A stretch of DNA of 64,000 bases from Roseivirga spongicola (lineage in GTDB: Bacteria; Bacteroidota; Bacteroidia; Cytophagales; Cyclobacteriaceae). A model generated the notes under the pieces. That model was not told the DNA's origin and searched no databases. It was given only the letters and a program-made list of their open reading frames with translations. A program made the translations under genes and the position numbers. The stretch spans positions 496,001 to 560,000 of the forward strand of contig NZ_LRPC01000001.1 of assembly GCF_001592965.1 (NCBI RefSeq). Direction: 5' to 3'. This document shows, in pieces, positions 18,714 through 27,356 of the stretch. The stretch's first letter is position 1; every line of letters begins with the position of its first letter.

Positions 18714-20345
18714 TTAATCTTCTCCTAAGAAAGGATATCTGTAATCTTCTGGTGTAACGAATGTTTCTTTGATCAATCTTGGAGACACCCATCTCAATAA
18801 GTTAATCATTGAACCAGCTTTATCATTAGTTCCAGAACCTCTTGCTCCACCAAACGGCTGCTGACCTACAACTGCTCCTGTTGGTTTGTCATTGATGTAG
18901 AAGTTACCAGCAGATTGCTCTAGCGCTTTTACTGCTACTTCTAATGCATATCTGTCTTGTGAGAAGATAGCACCTGTCAATGCGTATGGAGAAGTCTCGT
19001 CAACCAACTTCAATGTAGCTTCGTAGTCATTTGGCTCATATACATAGATGGTGATCACCGGGCCGAAGATTTCTTCGCACATAGTCGTGTACTTCGGATC
19101 AGTAGTCAACAACACAGTTGGCTCTACAAAGTAACCTTTCGACTTATCGTGGTTTCCACCAGCAATTACTTCTACTTTATCGCTTGCCTTAGCTTCATCG
19201 ATGTATTTAGCAATTCTGTCAAAAGCTTTCTCATCGATTACCGCGTTGATGAAGTTAGAGAAGTCTTCAGTTCCACCCATTTTGAAAGTCTTCAGGTCTT
19301 CCTGAACGTACTTCTTCACATCTTCCCAAAGGTTAGACGGAATGTAAGCTCTAGAAGCTGCAGAACATTTCTGGCCTTGGAATTCGAAAGCACCTCTGGT
19401 GATGGCAGTAGCTACTTGCTTAGCTTTAGCCGACTCATGCACCATAATGAAATCTTTTCCACCAGTTTCACCTACAATTCTTGGGTAAGATCTGTAGTTG
19501 TAAATATTCTCACCGATGGTCTTCCAAATATGTTGGAATACTGCAGTACTACCTGTAAAGTGGATTCCACCAAAATCTTTGTGCTTGAAGATGATGTCTC
19601 CAGCAGTTGGACCATCAACGTAGAATAGGTTGATTACCCCTGGAGGAACACCTGCTTCGTTGAATACTTCCATTAATACATTGGCAGAATAAATCTGAGT
19701 GTACGCAGGTTTCCAAACTACAGTGTTACCCATCATGGCTGGTGCAGTTGGCAAGTTTCCTGCAATGGCAGTAAAGTTGAAAGGAGTTAAAGCGAACACA
19801 AAACCTTCTAATGGTCTCTGCTCAACTCTGTTCCAAATTCCTGCTGCAGAGTCTGGCTGCTGCTTGTAAATCTCAGTCATGTACTGAACGTTGAATCTTA
19901 AGAAGTCAACGATTTCACATGCTGAATCAATTTCTGCCTGAAAAGCATTTTTAGACTGCCCCAACATGGTAGCAGCATTGATTTTATCTCTGTAAGGACC
20001 AGCAATTAGCTCGGCAGCTTTCAAGAAAATAGATGCTCTATTTTCCCAACTCATAGCAGCCCAATCTTTCTTAGCCGCCAAAGCAGCATCTATTGAAGCT
20101 TGAACGTGAGAAGCGTCTCCTTCAGAAAAATATCCTAAAATATGTTGATGATCATGCGGAGGAGACATAGGCACCTTTTTATCGGTTCTTACTTCTTCTC
20201 CATTGATGTACATTGGAACGTCAATTTGTTTAGAACGAGCCTCGGCAATGGCTGCCTGAAGACTGGCTCTTTCTTTTGTGCCGGGCGCATAGCTGTTAAT
20301 AGGTTCATTTTTCGCTACCGGTACATTAAAAAAACCTGTTGCCAT
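18714..20345 (-). CDS. pruA: L-glutamate gamma-semialdehyde dehydrogenase (P5C dehydrogenase)
   Basis: This 543-residue aldehyde dehydrogenase oxidises glutamate semialdehyde (from pyrroline-5-carboxylate) to glutamate in proline catabolism, using NAD. The ALDH active site is intact: general base Glu293 in GETGGKDF, nucleophile Cys327 in GQKCSAASR, NAD-binding segment FTGSTAVF near 263-270, and the ALTPFNFTAI substrate loop. The length and the LPTAPAMMGNTVVWKP segment suit group 4 PruA rather than a general ALDH. It stands alone, with a -10-like promoter upstream and a strong terminator. Confidence 0.95.
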   Translation of the reverse strand: MATGFFNVPVAKNEPINSYAPGTKERASLQAAIAEARSKQIDVPMYINGEEVRTDKKVPMSPPHDHQHILGYFSEGDASHVQASIDAALAAKKDWAAMSWENRASIFLKAAELIAGPYRDKINAATMLGQSKNAFQAEIDSACEIVDFLRFNVQYMTEIYKQQPDSAAGIWNRVEQRPLEGFVFALTPFNFTAIAGNLPTAPAMMGNTVVWKPAYTQIYSANVLMEVFNEAGVPPGVINLFYVDGPTAGDIIFKHKDFGGIHFTGSTAVFQHIWKTIGENIYNYRSYPRIVGETGGKDFIMVHESAKAKQVATAITRGAFEFQGQKCSAASRAYIPSNLWEDVKKYVQEDLKTFKMGGTEDFSNFINAVIDEKAFDRIAKYIDEAKASDKVEVIAGGNHDKSKGYFVEPTVLLTTDPKYTTMCEEIFGPVITIYVYEPNDYEATLKLVDETSPYALTGAIFSQDRYALEVAVKALEQSAGNFYINDKPTGAVVGQQPFGGARGSGTNDKAGSMINLLRWVSPRLIKETFVTPEDYRYPFLGED

Positions 20346-20380
20346 AGTTTACTTTTAATGGTTAAACATTTCTATTGCGG

Positions 20381-20388
20381 CAAAGATA
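20381..20388 (-). promoter_or_regulatory. -7 element of the pruA promoter
   Basis: On the minus strand the sequence reads TATCTTTG, an exact TAnnTTTG match. It lies 36 bases before the pruA ATG. A -33 TTG at the ideal spacing is not present (TTC instead), so this is a partial match. Confidence 0.45.
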
Positions 20389-20422
20389 AGAGTTCGCCTA
20401 AGGATCGGAAACCAATCCCTGT

Positions 20423-21118
20423 TTATAGAATGGATTTGAGTTGTAGAAGGTTCGAAATATCATGCTGAACTTTGAATTTCGGCACTTCCCTTTTGGGGTT
20501 AAACCAAACGTGATCCATGTCTATGCCTTGCGCCCCGGCAATATCGGCATCTATATTATCGCCAATCATGATAGAGTCAAAAACTGAAGCTCCTGTAAGC
20601 TCAAAAGCTACTTCGAAAATTCTCTTGTTTGGCTTTCTGGCCTTAGACGATTCAGAGGTTACCACATGACCAAAGTATGGCTCCAGTTTGGAATACTTAA
20701 GCTTAGTCTGCTGAATATCATTAAAGCCATTGGTGATGAGGTGCAGCTTGTACTTTCCGGCCAAATAATCTAACACCTCAAAGGCATCAGGGAATACAGC
20801 AGGCTTGGTTGGTGCTAAACCTATGTACTCAGACTCCAAGTTTTCTGGCAAGTGCTTAATATCAGCCCTTAGCTTCTGAAAGATTTGAGGAAACCTTCTC
20901 TTGCGAATATCTCCCCTTCCGATTCTATGGTTATTGTATAAACCCCAGAGTTCGTAATTAACTTCAAAGAATGTCCGTACCAACTCTTCTTTAGTAAAGA
21001 TGGCTAAATCTGAAAATTTGTAATGATCGTACAGCTCGAAAAGGGCAGCCGATGCATTAGCATCATAGTCCCAAAGGGTATGATCTAGGTCGAAGAAAAT
21101 ATGTTTGTAGTAAGCCAA
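20423..21118 (-). CDS. YjjG-like HAD nucleotidase
   Basis: This 231-residue HAD-superfamily phosphatase resembles YjjG, which removes noncanonical pyrimidine nucleotides. Motif I is FFDLDHTLWD (Asp10, Asp12). Motif II is the Thr in LITNGF. Motif III has Lys near KARKPNKRIFE, and motif IV is MIGDNIDADI. No in-frame ATG precedes motif I. The only plausible start is TTG at 21118, two bases after the stop codon of the regulator gene, consistent with translational coupling to that ArsR-type gene. Confidence 0.85.
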   Translation of the reverse strand: MAYYKHIFFDLDHTLWDYDANASAALFELYDHYKFSDLAIFTKEELVRTFFEVNYELWGLYNNHRIGRGDIRKRRFPQIFQKLRADIKHLPENLESEYIGLAPTKPAVFPDAFEVLDYLAGKYKLHLITNGFNDIQQTKLKYSKLEPYFGHVVTSESSKARKPNKRIFEVAFELTGASVFDSIMIGDNIDADIAGAQGIDMDHVWFNPKREVPKFKVQHDISNLLQLKSIL

Positions 21119-21120
21119 GA

Positions 21121-21504
21121 TTATTTGTAGAACTCCCGATTGTTAAATCTATTTTGCGCTAGCTCTCTATTTGAAGCCAAAATTTCATAGGTCTGCTGAT
21201 CTTTCTGCAAAGTTCCGTCCTTCACTAAAAACTCGAAGATGCGGTGAATAATCTCCTCCACCTCTTCTCGAATGCTATAAAACACCCACTGGTCTACTTT
21301 TCTGGCACTAATAATTCCAGAGTTCTTTAGGTAAGTGACATGCCTTGAAGTTTTAGTCTGCGTAAATTCTAAAATATGCTCCAGATCAGATATGGTGAGT
21401 TCTCCGTTTCTGTAGAGCAGGTGTAAGATTCTCACTCTAGACTCTTCAGAGACCGATTTAAAGATTTGGCTACCAAATGTGAGGCTGAAATTCTTAAGTC
21501 TCAT
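21121..21504 (-). CDS. ArsR-family winged-helix regulator
   Basis: This 127-residue protein has an ArsR-type winged helix. The sequence SEESRVRILHLLYRNGELTISDLEHIL leads into a recognition helix TQTKTSRHVTYLKNSGII and a wing around ARKVDQWVFYSI. The usual ArsR metal-binding cysteines are not seen, so its signal is unknown. It is followed after two bases by the YjjG-like phosphatase on the same strand. The pair may control nucleotide clean-up (inference). Confidence 0.8.
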   Translation of the reverse strand: MRLKNFSLTFGSQIFKSVSEESRVRILHLLYRNGELTISDLEHILEFTQTKTSRHVTYLKNSGIISARKVDQWVFYSIREEVEEIIHRIFEFLVKDGTLQKDQQTYEILASNRELAQNRFNNREFYK

Positions 21505-21643
21505 GACGGGTTAATTCTTGTTAATTTGGGGAGAATTAATCGAATACACCAATCAATTTTCCTTAACTGTTGGTTAAGTTTGTGTCGTTCAGTTCATCAA
21601 ACAGGCATATCTATTTGATTTTCTTTACGTTTGTAACACCAAT

Positions 21644-22288
21644 ATGCGATTGAACCTAAAAAGTACATTTGTTAAAATTTCACTTCTCACCATTGTGTTT
21701 GCGGCTATTTTATCGGCCAAGGCACAAGCCCAGGAGCAGGAAAAACTTCATGTGGTTCAAGTGTCTGGTTTAGTAATGAACTCAGATAGCACAATGTCTA
21801 TTCCAGGAGTTCATATATACGATCAGCGAGGCCGTGGTATCCCTACCGACTTCAAAGGTTGGTTTAGCAAAGCATTTATAGCTGGCGACACCCTTACCAT
21901 TAGTGCCATAGGTTTTAAGAATGAGAAAGTAGTTGTTCCAGATTCTCTTGGAGATAGAGCTACGGTTATTTTTGCTTTGGAAGAAGAAGTCACCCAACTG
22001 GCCGATGTTGAGGTGAATCCTTTCCCTTCTGAAGAGCTATTTAAAGAAGCAATTCTCGCCATGAACCTTAGTCAAGAACAAGAGAATGTACTGAACAGCT
22101 ATGAACCAGGTATTATTCAGGAATTGGTAAGAACTATGCCACTTGAAGGCTCACCAAGCATGAACTACCGGTATATGATGAACCAGCAGTTCCAAAACCT
22201 GCAAAATAGTACTGGTCCAAGAACCAACCCACTGCTTAACCCATTTGCCTGGGCGCAGTTTATCAACTCCCTGAAAAAGAAGAAGTAA
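21644..22288 (+). CDS. Carboxypeptidase-regulatory-like domain protein
   Basis: This 214-residue secreted protein has a signal peptide ending near AKAQAQ. An N-terminal carboxypeptidase D regulatory-like Ig domain follows (VSGLVMNSDSTMSIPGVHIYD through GDTLTISAIGFK). The rest is a low-complexity tail rich in Asn, Met and Gln that ends in a Lys run. The domain usually precedes TonB-dependent receptor plugs in Bacteroidota, but here no barrel follows. Its role is probably envelope-related (inference). A TACGTTTG -7-like element lies 10 bases upstream of the ATG, too close for a normal leader. Confidence 0.7.
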   Translation: MRLNLKSTFVKISLLTIVFAAILSAKAQAQEQEKLHVVQVSGLVMNSDSTMSIPGVHIYDQRGRGIPTDFKGWFSKAFIAGDTLTISAIGFKNEKVVVPDSLGDRATVIFALEEEVTQLADVEVNPFPSEELFKEAILAMNLSQEQENVLNSYEPGIIQELVRTMPLEGSPSMNYRYMMNQQFQNLQNSTGPRTNPLLNPFAWAQFINSLKKKK

Positions 22289-22295
22289 GATTAGT

Positions 22296-22421
22296 GGTTC
22301 CTCGTTGATGTTGTCACCAACGAGCAACCAATCATCAGTTTGTCGGTCACAAGACCAACAAAGGCGGCTTTGTAGAGTCATTCGACTTGTAAAAGATGAG
22401 TTCGCACTGCAAGTGTGAACT
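22296..22421. repeat. Three successive hairpins in a convergent spacer
   Basis: Three imperfect inverted repeats follow each other. GGTTCCTCGTTG (22296-22307) pairs with CAACGAGCAACC (22318-22329). TTTGTCGGTC (22339-22348) pairs with GACCAACAAA (22353-22362). AGTTCGCACT (22399-22408) pairs with AGTGTGAACT (22412-22421). Each has one mismatch or wobble pair. The last one probably terminates one or both convergent transcripts. No long T run follows any of them. Confidence 0.55.
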
Positions 22422-22426
22422 AGAGA

Positions 22427-23149
22427 TTAGCGGTTCACCTTCATCTCAATCAAATAATCAGTTCCCAATAACCTATTATCGGCATTGGTATACCAGGTGC
22501 GGTTTTTAGGAATACGCAGGCCATTTTGAATTTCCATGCCTTCTAGCACAATGTATTCTCCATCGTTGGCTGCTTCATCGTGATAGAATCTGTAACCCAC
22601 CATGGCATAGGTTTCTGGGTTGAAGTAGAAATACCAGATATCTTCGCCTACCGCAGCATCATAAGTCACCTTTAGTGCCAGCACCTCTTGGTTCATAAAC
22701 TGCATTCTCTGAACGGTCGGATCAACCTGAGTGCCCGGATCCTTCAACTTCATAGGTAAACCGTAGAGGTAAGTATAGTAATCTCTCCACCTAAGTGCTC
22801 TTTCTTTGGTAAGATTCAGCGAATCTACTTGGAGCGAATCAGGAGCCATAAAATTGTAGAGGAGTTCGGTAGAATCATTTTTATCTACCCAATACTCATA
22901 AAGACTTCCGCTACTTAGCATTTTCAGATAGAAACTACCCTTCTTATTATCTATAGTCATTTGGCTTCTTCTTGCAGAATTGCCTTGTGTTTCCATATCT
23001 ATAATCAGGTCAATTTTGGCAGTATTCCAGTTGCCTGAGGGATTATGAAAAGCTATGGCTCTATTCAGCAACTCTTGCCCTGTTATCTCCTGAGCACTGA
23101 CATTTAGAGCCAGCAGCATGTTAAAAAGTATGAATAAGCAATTTCTCAT
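22427..23149 (-). CDS. DUF6503-like secreted protein (LolA-like fold)
   Basis: This 240-residue periplasmic protein has a signal peptide (MRNCLFILFNMLLALNVSAQ). Its content resembles the DUF6503 / outer-membrane lipoprotein-sorting family: repeated beta strands such as AKIDLIIDMETQG, GSFYLKMLSSGSLYEYWVD and DIWYFYFNPETYAMVGYRFYH. It may carry lipid or lipoprotein (inference from the LolA-like fold). It has no operon partner; both neighbours are on the opposite strand. Confidence 0.65.
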   Translation of the reverse strand: MRNCLFILFNMLLALNVSAQEITGQELLNRAIAFHNPSGNWNTAKIDLIIDMETQGNSARRSQMTIDNKKGSFYLKMLSSGSLYEYWVDKNDSTELLYNFMAPDSLQVDSLNLTKERALRWRDYYTYLYGLPMKLKDPGTQVDPTVQRMQFMNQEVLALKVTYDAAVGEDIWYFYFNPETYAMVGYRFYHDEAANDGEYIVLEGMEIQNGLRIPKNRTWYTNADNRLLGTDYLIEMKVNR

Positions 23150-23224
23150 GGTTGAATTTAGGAAGGTTGCTGCCTATTTCTAGCAGATGTTCTTATTTTT
23201 GCGCACTATCTTCACACTGACTCA

Positions 23225-23941
23225 ATGAATATTCCGGCCTGGAACTCAACTTATCTGGAACCCATTTTAGCTTTTGCTTTAGTAACCATTGGTTTCAGTG
23301 TTTATCACTTCGTGTCTATCTCCGACAAAGTTAAAGCTAAGTACACTGCAAAGTATGGCTCAGAAAGAGGAAATACCAAATTCCTTTGGATGACCCGCTA
23401 CCTTGGCGCTACCACTATCGGAATTATTCCAGCCATTGTACTGCTGATTATAACAGGAAAAGGCCTAGAAGATTATGGCTTCGCTTTTAAAAATCACACC
23501 ACCAGTCTAGCGTGGATTGGCGGTTTAGCTTGTATCATCATCCCCATGAATTTCTTCAACTCAAAAAAGGAGAAGAATCTGGCTTTCTACCCAAATGTTC
23601 GGGAGAAAGAATGGACTAAAAAGATGGTATTCACCAATGCACTTACCTGGGTATCATACTTATTCGGGTACGAATTAATGTTCAGAGGGCTACTGCTTTT
23701 TGCTACAGTTCCTCTTTTAGGTGAATGGCCTGCCATAATTTTAAATGCGGCAATTTATGCCTTGGTACACGTACCTAAAAACCTTGAAGAAACTATTGGA
23801 GCCATTCCTCTCGGAGTGGTTTTGTGTTTAATTACCCTTACTACGGGTACCATTTGGGTCGCTTTCTTCGTCCATATAACATTGGCCTTGTCCAACTTCT
23901 TCTTCTCGTTGAAGCATCACCCTGAAATGAAAGTCATTTAA
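23225..23941 (+). CDS. CPBP family intramembrane metalloprotease
   Basis: This 238-residue membrane protein has about seven helices and a CPBP/CAAX protease signature. Motif 1 appears as YELMFRG (one Glu where two are usual). Motif 2 is a His in ALVHVPKN, and motif 3 is HITLALSN. Such proteins cut prenylated or peptide substrates in the membrane, or act as bacteriocin immunity factors. Its stop overlaps the ATG of the epimerase by one base, so the two are cotranslated. Confidence 0.78.
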   Translation: MNIPAWNSTYLEPILAFALVTIGFSVYHFVSISDKVKAKYTAKYGSERGNTKFLWMTRYLGATTIGIIPAIVLLIITGKGLEDYGFAFKNHTTSLAWIGGLACIIIPMNFFNSKKEKNLAFYPNVREKEWTKKMVFTNALTWVSYLFGYELMFRGLLLFATVPLLGEWPAIILNAAIYALVHVPKNLEETIGAIPLGVVLCLITLTTGTIWVAFFVHITLALSNFFFSLKHHPEMKVI

Positions 23942-24921
23942 TGTCGAAAAGAATATTCATTACCGGAGGCACTGGTTTTATTGGCCAGAAACTAGCCAAA
24001 AGTTTGGCCAACGAAGGTCACGAAGTAGTCGCCCTCATCAGGTCGAAAAGTAAAGCCAAAGACCTTCAGCATGAAAGAATCTCATTTGTAGAAGGAGACC
24101 TTTTCTCTAAAGAAGCTTTGCACGAAGGTATGGAAGGCTGTAATGAAGTATATCACTTGGCGGCTTTTGCCAGCGTTTGGGCCAAAGACGATACCTTCGA
24201 GAGAGTTAATATTAATGGGACACTCAACATTCTGGACATTGCTAAAGAAAGGGGGGTAAAGAAAACCTTGGTCACTTCCACTGCTGGAGTAATTGGTCCT
24301 GCGGTAGATGGCCCGGTAAATGAAGATACCCCGAGAAAGGTAGATTTCTTTACTCCTTATGAAAGCTCAAAGTACGAGTCTGAGCTAAAGATTAAAGAGT
24401 ATGTTCAGAATGGCCAGCATGTGGTTATTGTAAACCCAACTAGGGTTTATGGCCCAGGACCATTGAATGTCAGCAACTCTGTCACCAAACTGGTAAAACA
24501 GTACATTGAAGGTAAGTGGAAGTTTATTCCTGGCGATGGCATGAGCACAGGAAACTATGTTTATGTTGAAGATGTAATCAACGGACACAAACTGGCCATG
24601 CAAAATGGTCGTGCAGGCGAAAGGTATTTACTGGGCGGAGAAGATGCCACCTACTACGAGCTCTTTGATACCATTGCAGAAATTGGAGGAAAGAAACACA
24701 AGTTGTACAATATGCCTCTTGGTGCTATGCTTGCCTTTGGAAAGATTCAACTGTTTATGGCAGAGAAGTTTGGCCGTCAGCCAATGATTACTCCAGGTTG
24801 GGTAAGAAAGTACAACTACGAATGGAGGGTTTCTAGCGAAAAGGCGAAGAAGGAATTGGGCTACGAAATAACTCCACTTAAAAATGGAATTGAAGAAACT
24901 GTAAATTGGCTATTCAAATGA
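23941..24921 (+). CDS. NAD-dependent epimerase/dehydratase family protein
   Basis: This 326-residue extended SDR enzyme has the Rossmann motif GGTGFIGQKLA (residues 8-18) and the catalytic pattern S-T...Y-E-S-S-K (Tyr140-xxx-Lys144 region), with VVIVNPTRVYGPG. This pattern is found in sugar epimerases and in dihydroflavonol-4-reductase-like enzymes, so the substrate is uncertain. It is the middle gene of a three-gene operon (CPBP, epimerase, SDR) and overlaps the next ORF by four bases. Confidence 0.85.
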   Translation: MSKRIFITGGTGFIGQKLAKSLANEGHEVVALIRSKSKAKDLQHERISFVEGDLFSKEALHEGMEGCNEVYHLAAFASVWAKDDTFERVNINGTLNILDIAKERGVKKTLVTSTAGVIGPAVDGPVNEDTPRKVDFFTPYESSKYESELKIKEYVQNGQHVVIVNPTRVYGPGPLNVSNSVTKLVKQYIEGKWKFIPGDGMSTGNYVYVEDVINGHKLAMQNGRAGERYLLGGEDATYYELFDTIAEIGGKKHKLYNMPLGAMLAFGKIQLFMAEKFGRQPMITPGWVRKYNYEWRVSSEKAKKELGYEITPLKNGIEETVNWLFK

Positions 24922-25712
24922 GTAAACCCACATATACCCTAGTTACCGGAGCCAGCAATGGAATAGGTAGAGCCTTTGCCGAAGAATGTGCCGAACGTGG
25001 GGACAATGTACTACTCGTAGCCTTGCCCGAGCCAAAGTTAGAAGAAGTAACCAACCAGCTTAGCAGTCAATATCCAGAGCAGTCTTTTCACTTGTTAGGT
25101 ATTAACCTGATGGATCAAGGTGCTCCACAGCAAATATTGAAATGGTGTAATGATAATGGCTTTACGGTAAATCTGCTGATCAACAATGCTGGCCTAGGCA
25201 ATTCAGGTCCCTTTGTCAGTAGACCTGCGGAGTTTTATCAAGGACAAATGCAGTTGAATATGGTTTCGTTGGTAGGCCTCACGCATTTGTTTCTTCCTAT
25301 GATGATGGCTCAAGAAAAAGCCAACATCATTAACGTAGCCAGTATGGCCGCTTTTTATGATATTCCTTTCAAGGGAATTTATTCTGCCAGCAAGAAGTTT
25401 GTTCTTTCATTTTCAAGATCGCTGAATAAGGAGTTAGAAGGCTCTTCAGTGAAAATTACCGTGCTCTGCCCAGCTTCTGTGCCAACCAACCCAGATGTAA
25501 TGCAAAGGGAGAAAGAGCTAGGTTTAATGGCTCGACTTTCTAGCAGAACACCAAAGCAAGTGGCTAGTTACACCTTAGACAAAATGCTGCAAGGCAAGCA
25601 AGTAGTTATTCCGGGCTTCTTCCCGAGACTCTATAAAAGAATTGGAACCGTAGTACCTTACAGAACAAGGCTTAATATTCTGGCCAAACAATTCGTGAAA
25701 AACAGCAAATAG
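24918..25712 (+). CDS. Short-chain dehydrogenase/reductase
   Basis: This 264-residue classical SDR has the nucleotide-binding TGASNGIG, the stabilising NNAG, and catalytic YSASK (Tyr-xxx-Lys). It is related to oxidoreductases of the DltE/YqjQ kind; the substrate is unknown. The ATG at 24918 overlaps the TGA of the epimerase gene. A TTG 12 bases earlier is a weaker start. It is the last gene of the operon, and a terminator follows. Confidence 0.85.
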   Translation: MSKPTYTLVTGASNGIGRAFAEECAERGDNVLLVALPEPKLEEVTNQLSSQYPEQSFHLLGINLMDQGAPQQILKWCNDNGFTVNLLINNAGLGNSGPFVSRPAEFYQGQMQLNMVSLVGLTHLFLPMMMAQEKANIINVASMAAFYDIPFKGIYSASKKFVLSFSRSLNKELEGSSVKITVLCPASVPTNPDVMQREKELGLMARLSSRTPKQVASYTLDKMLQGKQVVIPGFFPRLYKRIGTVVPYRTRLNILAKQFVKNSK

Positions 25713-25748
25713 GAGATTCTTTATAACTAGAGAACCATAAAACAAGAA

Positions 25749-25788
25749 AGGCCATTCCAATAACTTAGAACGGCCTCTCGGTTTTATT
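25749..25788. terminator. Bidirectional terminator after the SDR gene
   Basis: AGGCC(A)TTC at 25749-25757 pairs with GAA(C)GGCCT at 25768-25776 around a 10-base loop. On the plus strand CTCGGTTTTATTT follows, and on the minus strand a TTTCTTG segment follows. It lies between the convergent SDR and pentapeptide genes. Confidence 0.65.
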
Positions 25789-25798
25789 TATAGGTAAC

Positions 25799-26521
25799 TT
25801 AGTTGTCTAATAAGTATCTAGAAAAGCTTCTTCCATTTACTTCGGCATATTTGGTGATGATGTCCCAGCGAACATCCATATCTTTCACATCGAAATCACC
25901 ACGTACCTTAGTGTATTTCATATCCAAAGACCTTTCGAATTTGGCAGCATTAAAGCTGGCACCATCGCGGAATTTAGTGTATTTGAAAATAGCATCTTCA
26001 TCGAAGCGAGTGCTTGAAAAATCTGCGGCATAGTCGAATTCAGCATATTTGAAGGTTGTTTCTTCATCGAAAGTTGAACCTGCGAAAACCGCATCGCCTT
26101 CAAAGTTGGAGTACTTAAACATGGCATCGCGTTTGAATTGACATTTTTCAAACTTCACATCTTTCTCAAAATCTGCAGTGAAGGTGTATTCGGTTCGCTT
26201 ATCATGGTAATAAGCAATTACATGATCTTCGAAAGTACAGTTAACAAAAGAGACCTTCGATTCTATGCCTTCATTTACGGTGTTGTCTCCACCATCTCTC
26301 CACCACCTTCTTTTGGTGGGTAAATCGGGAAGCTTCTCTTCCATAAAAGTGAAATCGAGCACTCCTTGAATGGTAGCATTAGTATAGCTTACTTCTTCGC
26401 CCCTCTTTAATGCCTCCATAATTTCTGAGGCTTTAACCACAGTTTGAGCATGGAGTTGACCTGCAAAGAGGCAAAGAAGTAAAGCTAGTGTTGTTGTTTT
26501 TAAGAGTTTTTGAATTTGCAT
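25799..26521 (-). CDS. Pentapeptide-repeat secreted protein
   Basis: This 240-residue protein has a signal peptide (MQIQKLLKTTTLALLLCLF to LHAQ). From about residue 100 it has pentapeptide-type repeats with Phe at the central position, in a form such as F-E-G-D-A-V-F-A and F-R-D-G-A-S-F-N. They should fold as a right-handed quadrilateral beta helix. No partner gene is adjacent. Its role is probably structural in the envelope, but it is unknown. Confidence 0.78.
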   Translation of the reverse strand: MQIQKLLKTTTLALLLCLFAGQLHAQTVVKASEIMEALKRGEEVSYTNATIQGVLDFTFMEEKLPDLPTKRRWWRDGGDNTVNEGIESKVSFVNCTFEDHVIAYYHDKRTEYTFTADFEKDVKFEKCQFKRDAMFKYSNFEGDAVFAGSTFDEETTFKYAEFDYAADFSSTRFDEDAIFKYTKFRDGASFNAAKFERSLDMKYTKVRGDFDVKDMDVRWDIITKYAEVNGRSFSRYLLDN

Positions 26522-26630
26522 GACCTTTAACGTTTTTGGTTTTTTAAAGACTTGCTAACGAGCAAAACGTTACACAAGCACTAGCATAATGATGAAAAAA
26601 CCGAGTGATAGGTTGCGTAAAGGCATAAAA

Positions 26631-26750
26631 AAACTGTCTCGCAAAGCTTCCCCATCGTCATCCTGAAATTATATCAGCATCTGTTCTTTGAACTTAGATC
26701 CTGAAACTAGTTCAGGGTGACGATTAGTAAAAAGCTTTACAAGACAGTCT
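26631..26750. repeat. Palindromic BIME/MITE-like repeat
   Basis: The outer arms ACTGTCTCGCAAAGCTT (26633-26649) and AAGCTTTACAAGACAGT (26732-26748) pair over 17 positions, with 2 wobble differences. Inside them lie inverted copies of a short unit, CGTCATCCTGAA (26656-26667) and TTCAGGGTGACG (26711-26722). This inner unit resembles a CGTCATCCTGAA-type dispersed repeat that I recall from other Bacteroidota genomes. There is no coding frame here. The spacer between the pentapeptide and DUF4920 genes is 246 bases. Confidence 0.6.
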
Positions 26751-26767
26751 TAAGTGTCTGCTATAAT

Positions 26768-27283
26768 TTAAAGAGAAGCTGTTTTTTCTTCCTCTCCTTT
26801 GTAGATAATTACTCCAGTTGCCTCAAAAGCCAACTCTTCTTTATCTTCAGTAATAGCTAAAATTTCTTCTTCAGGCTTGCCAGCATCTGCTGCATAGTGC
26901 TTCAAAGTTTCAACATCGGTAAGGGTTCTAGTAACAACACCTTCAATAAGGGCTACGTTACCTTCCATTCCTTCTTTAGGCACAAAAAAAGCGTAGTCTT
27001 TAAAAGTTACTCTCATCTCCTCACCATTAGGCAGCACCAAATTCATCCAGCAACCCTTCATGGCACAAGTAGCGGTAATTTCTCCTTTTACTTTCACCAT
27101 TACAGAGTCTGAATCATTCAGTTGAGCCATCATATCGTTAACAGAAATTGCTCCTTCTTCACTAATTTCTGCACCATAAGTACCAACAACATCTGCAGAT
27201 GCTTCTTTAGTAGCTTCTTCTTTTTTTGCTTGACAAGCCCAAACCGCCATCACCATTAGGGCTGCTAAAAATACTTTCTTCAT
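26768..27283 (-). CDS. DUF4920 lipoprotein
   Basis: This 171-residue lipoprotein has a lipobox near VMAVWACQA (Cys18). A DUF4920 domain follows, including VKVKGEITATCAMKGCWMNLVLPNGEEMRVTFKDYAFFVP and EGVV..TLTDVETLKHYA. The TCAMKGCW segment, with two cysteines five residues apart, is the family hallmark and could bind metal (inference). The function is unknown. The small HTH gene lies upstream on the same strand, 73 bases away. The ATG at 27283 is chosen because the longer frame has no signal peptide. Confidence 0.78.
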   Translation of the reverse strand: MKKVFLAALMVMAVWACQAKKEEATKEASADVVGTYGAEISEEGAISVNDMMAQLNDSDSVMVKVKGEITATCAMKGCWMNLVLPNGEEMRVTFKDYAFFVPKEGMEGNVALIEGVVTRTLTDVETLKHYAADAGKPEEEILAITEDKEELAFEATGVIIYKGEEEKTASL

Positions 27284-27356
27284 TTCTTTCAAGTTTTGAT
27301 GCGAATTTAATAACAAGTTGTATCTCAGACTAAAGAAGGGCAAAATTTCATTAGCA

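Noticed and set aside
21626-21633. TACGTTTG as the promoter of the 21644 gene
   Set aside because: It lies only 10 bases from the ATG and has no -33 TTG, so a normal leader is not possible.
26633-26649. Similarity of CTGTCTCGCAAAG to the REP ends at 53818
   Set aside because: The match is short and has no shared palindromic structure, so it is probably chance.
26631-26750. The palindrome as a plain terminator
   Set aside because: It is too long, with nested repeat units and no T run next to a gene end; it fits a repeat element better.
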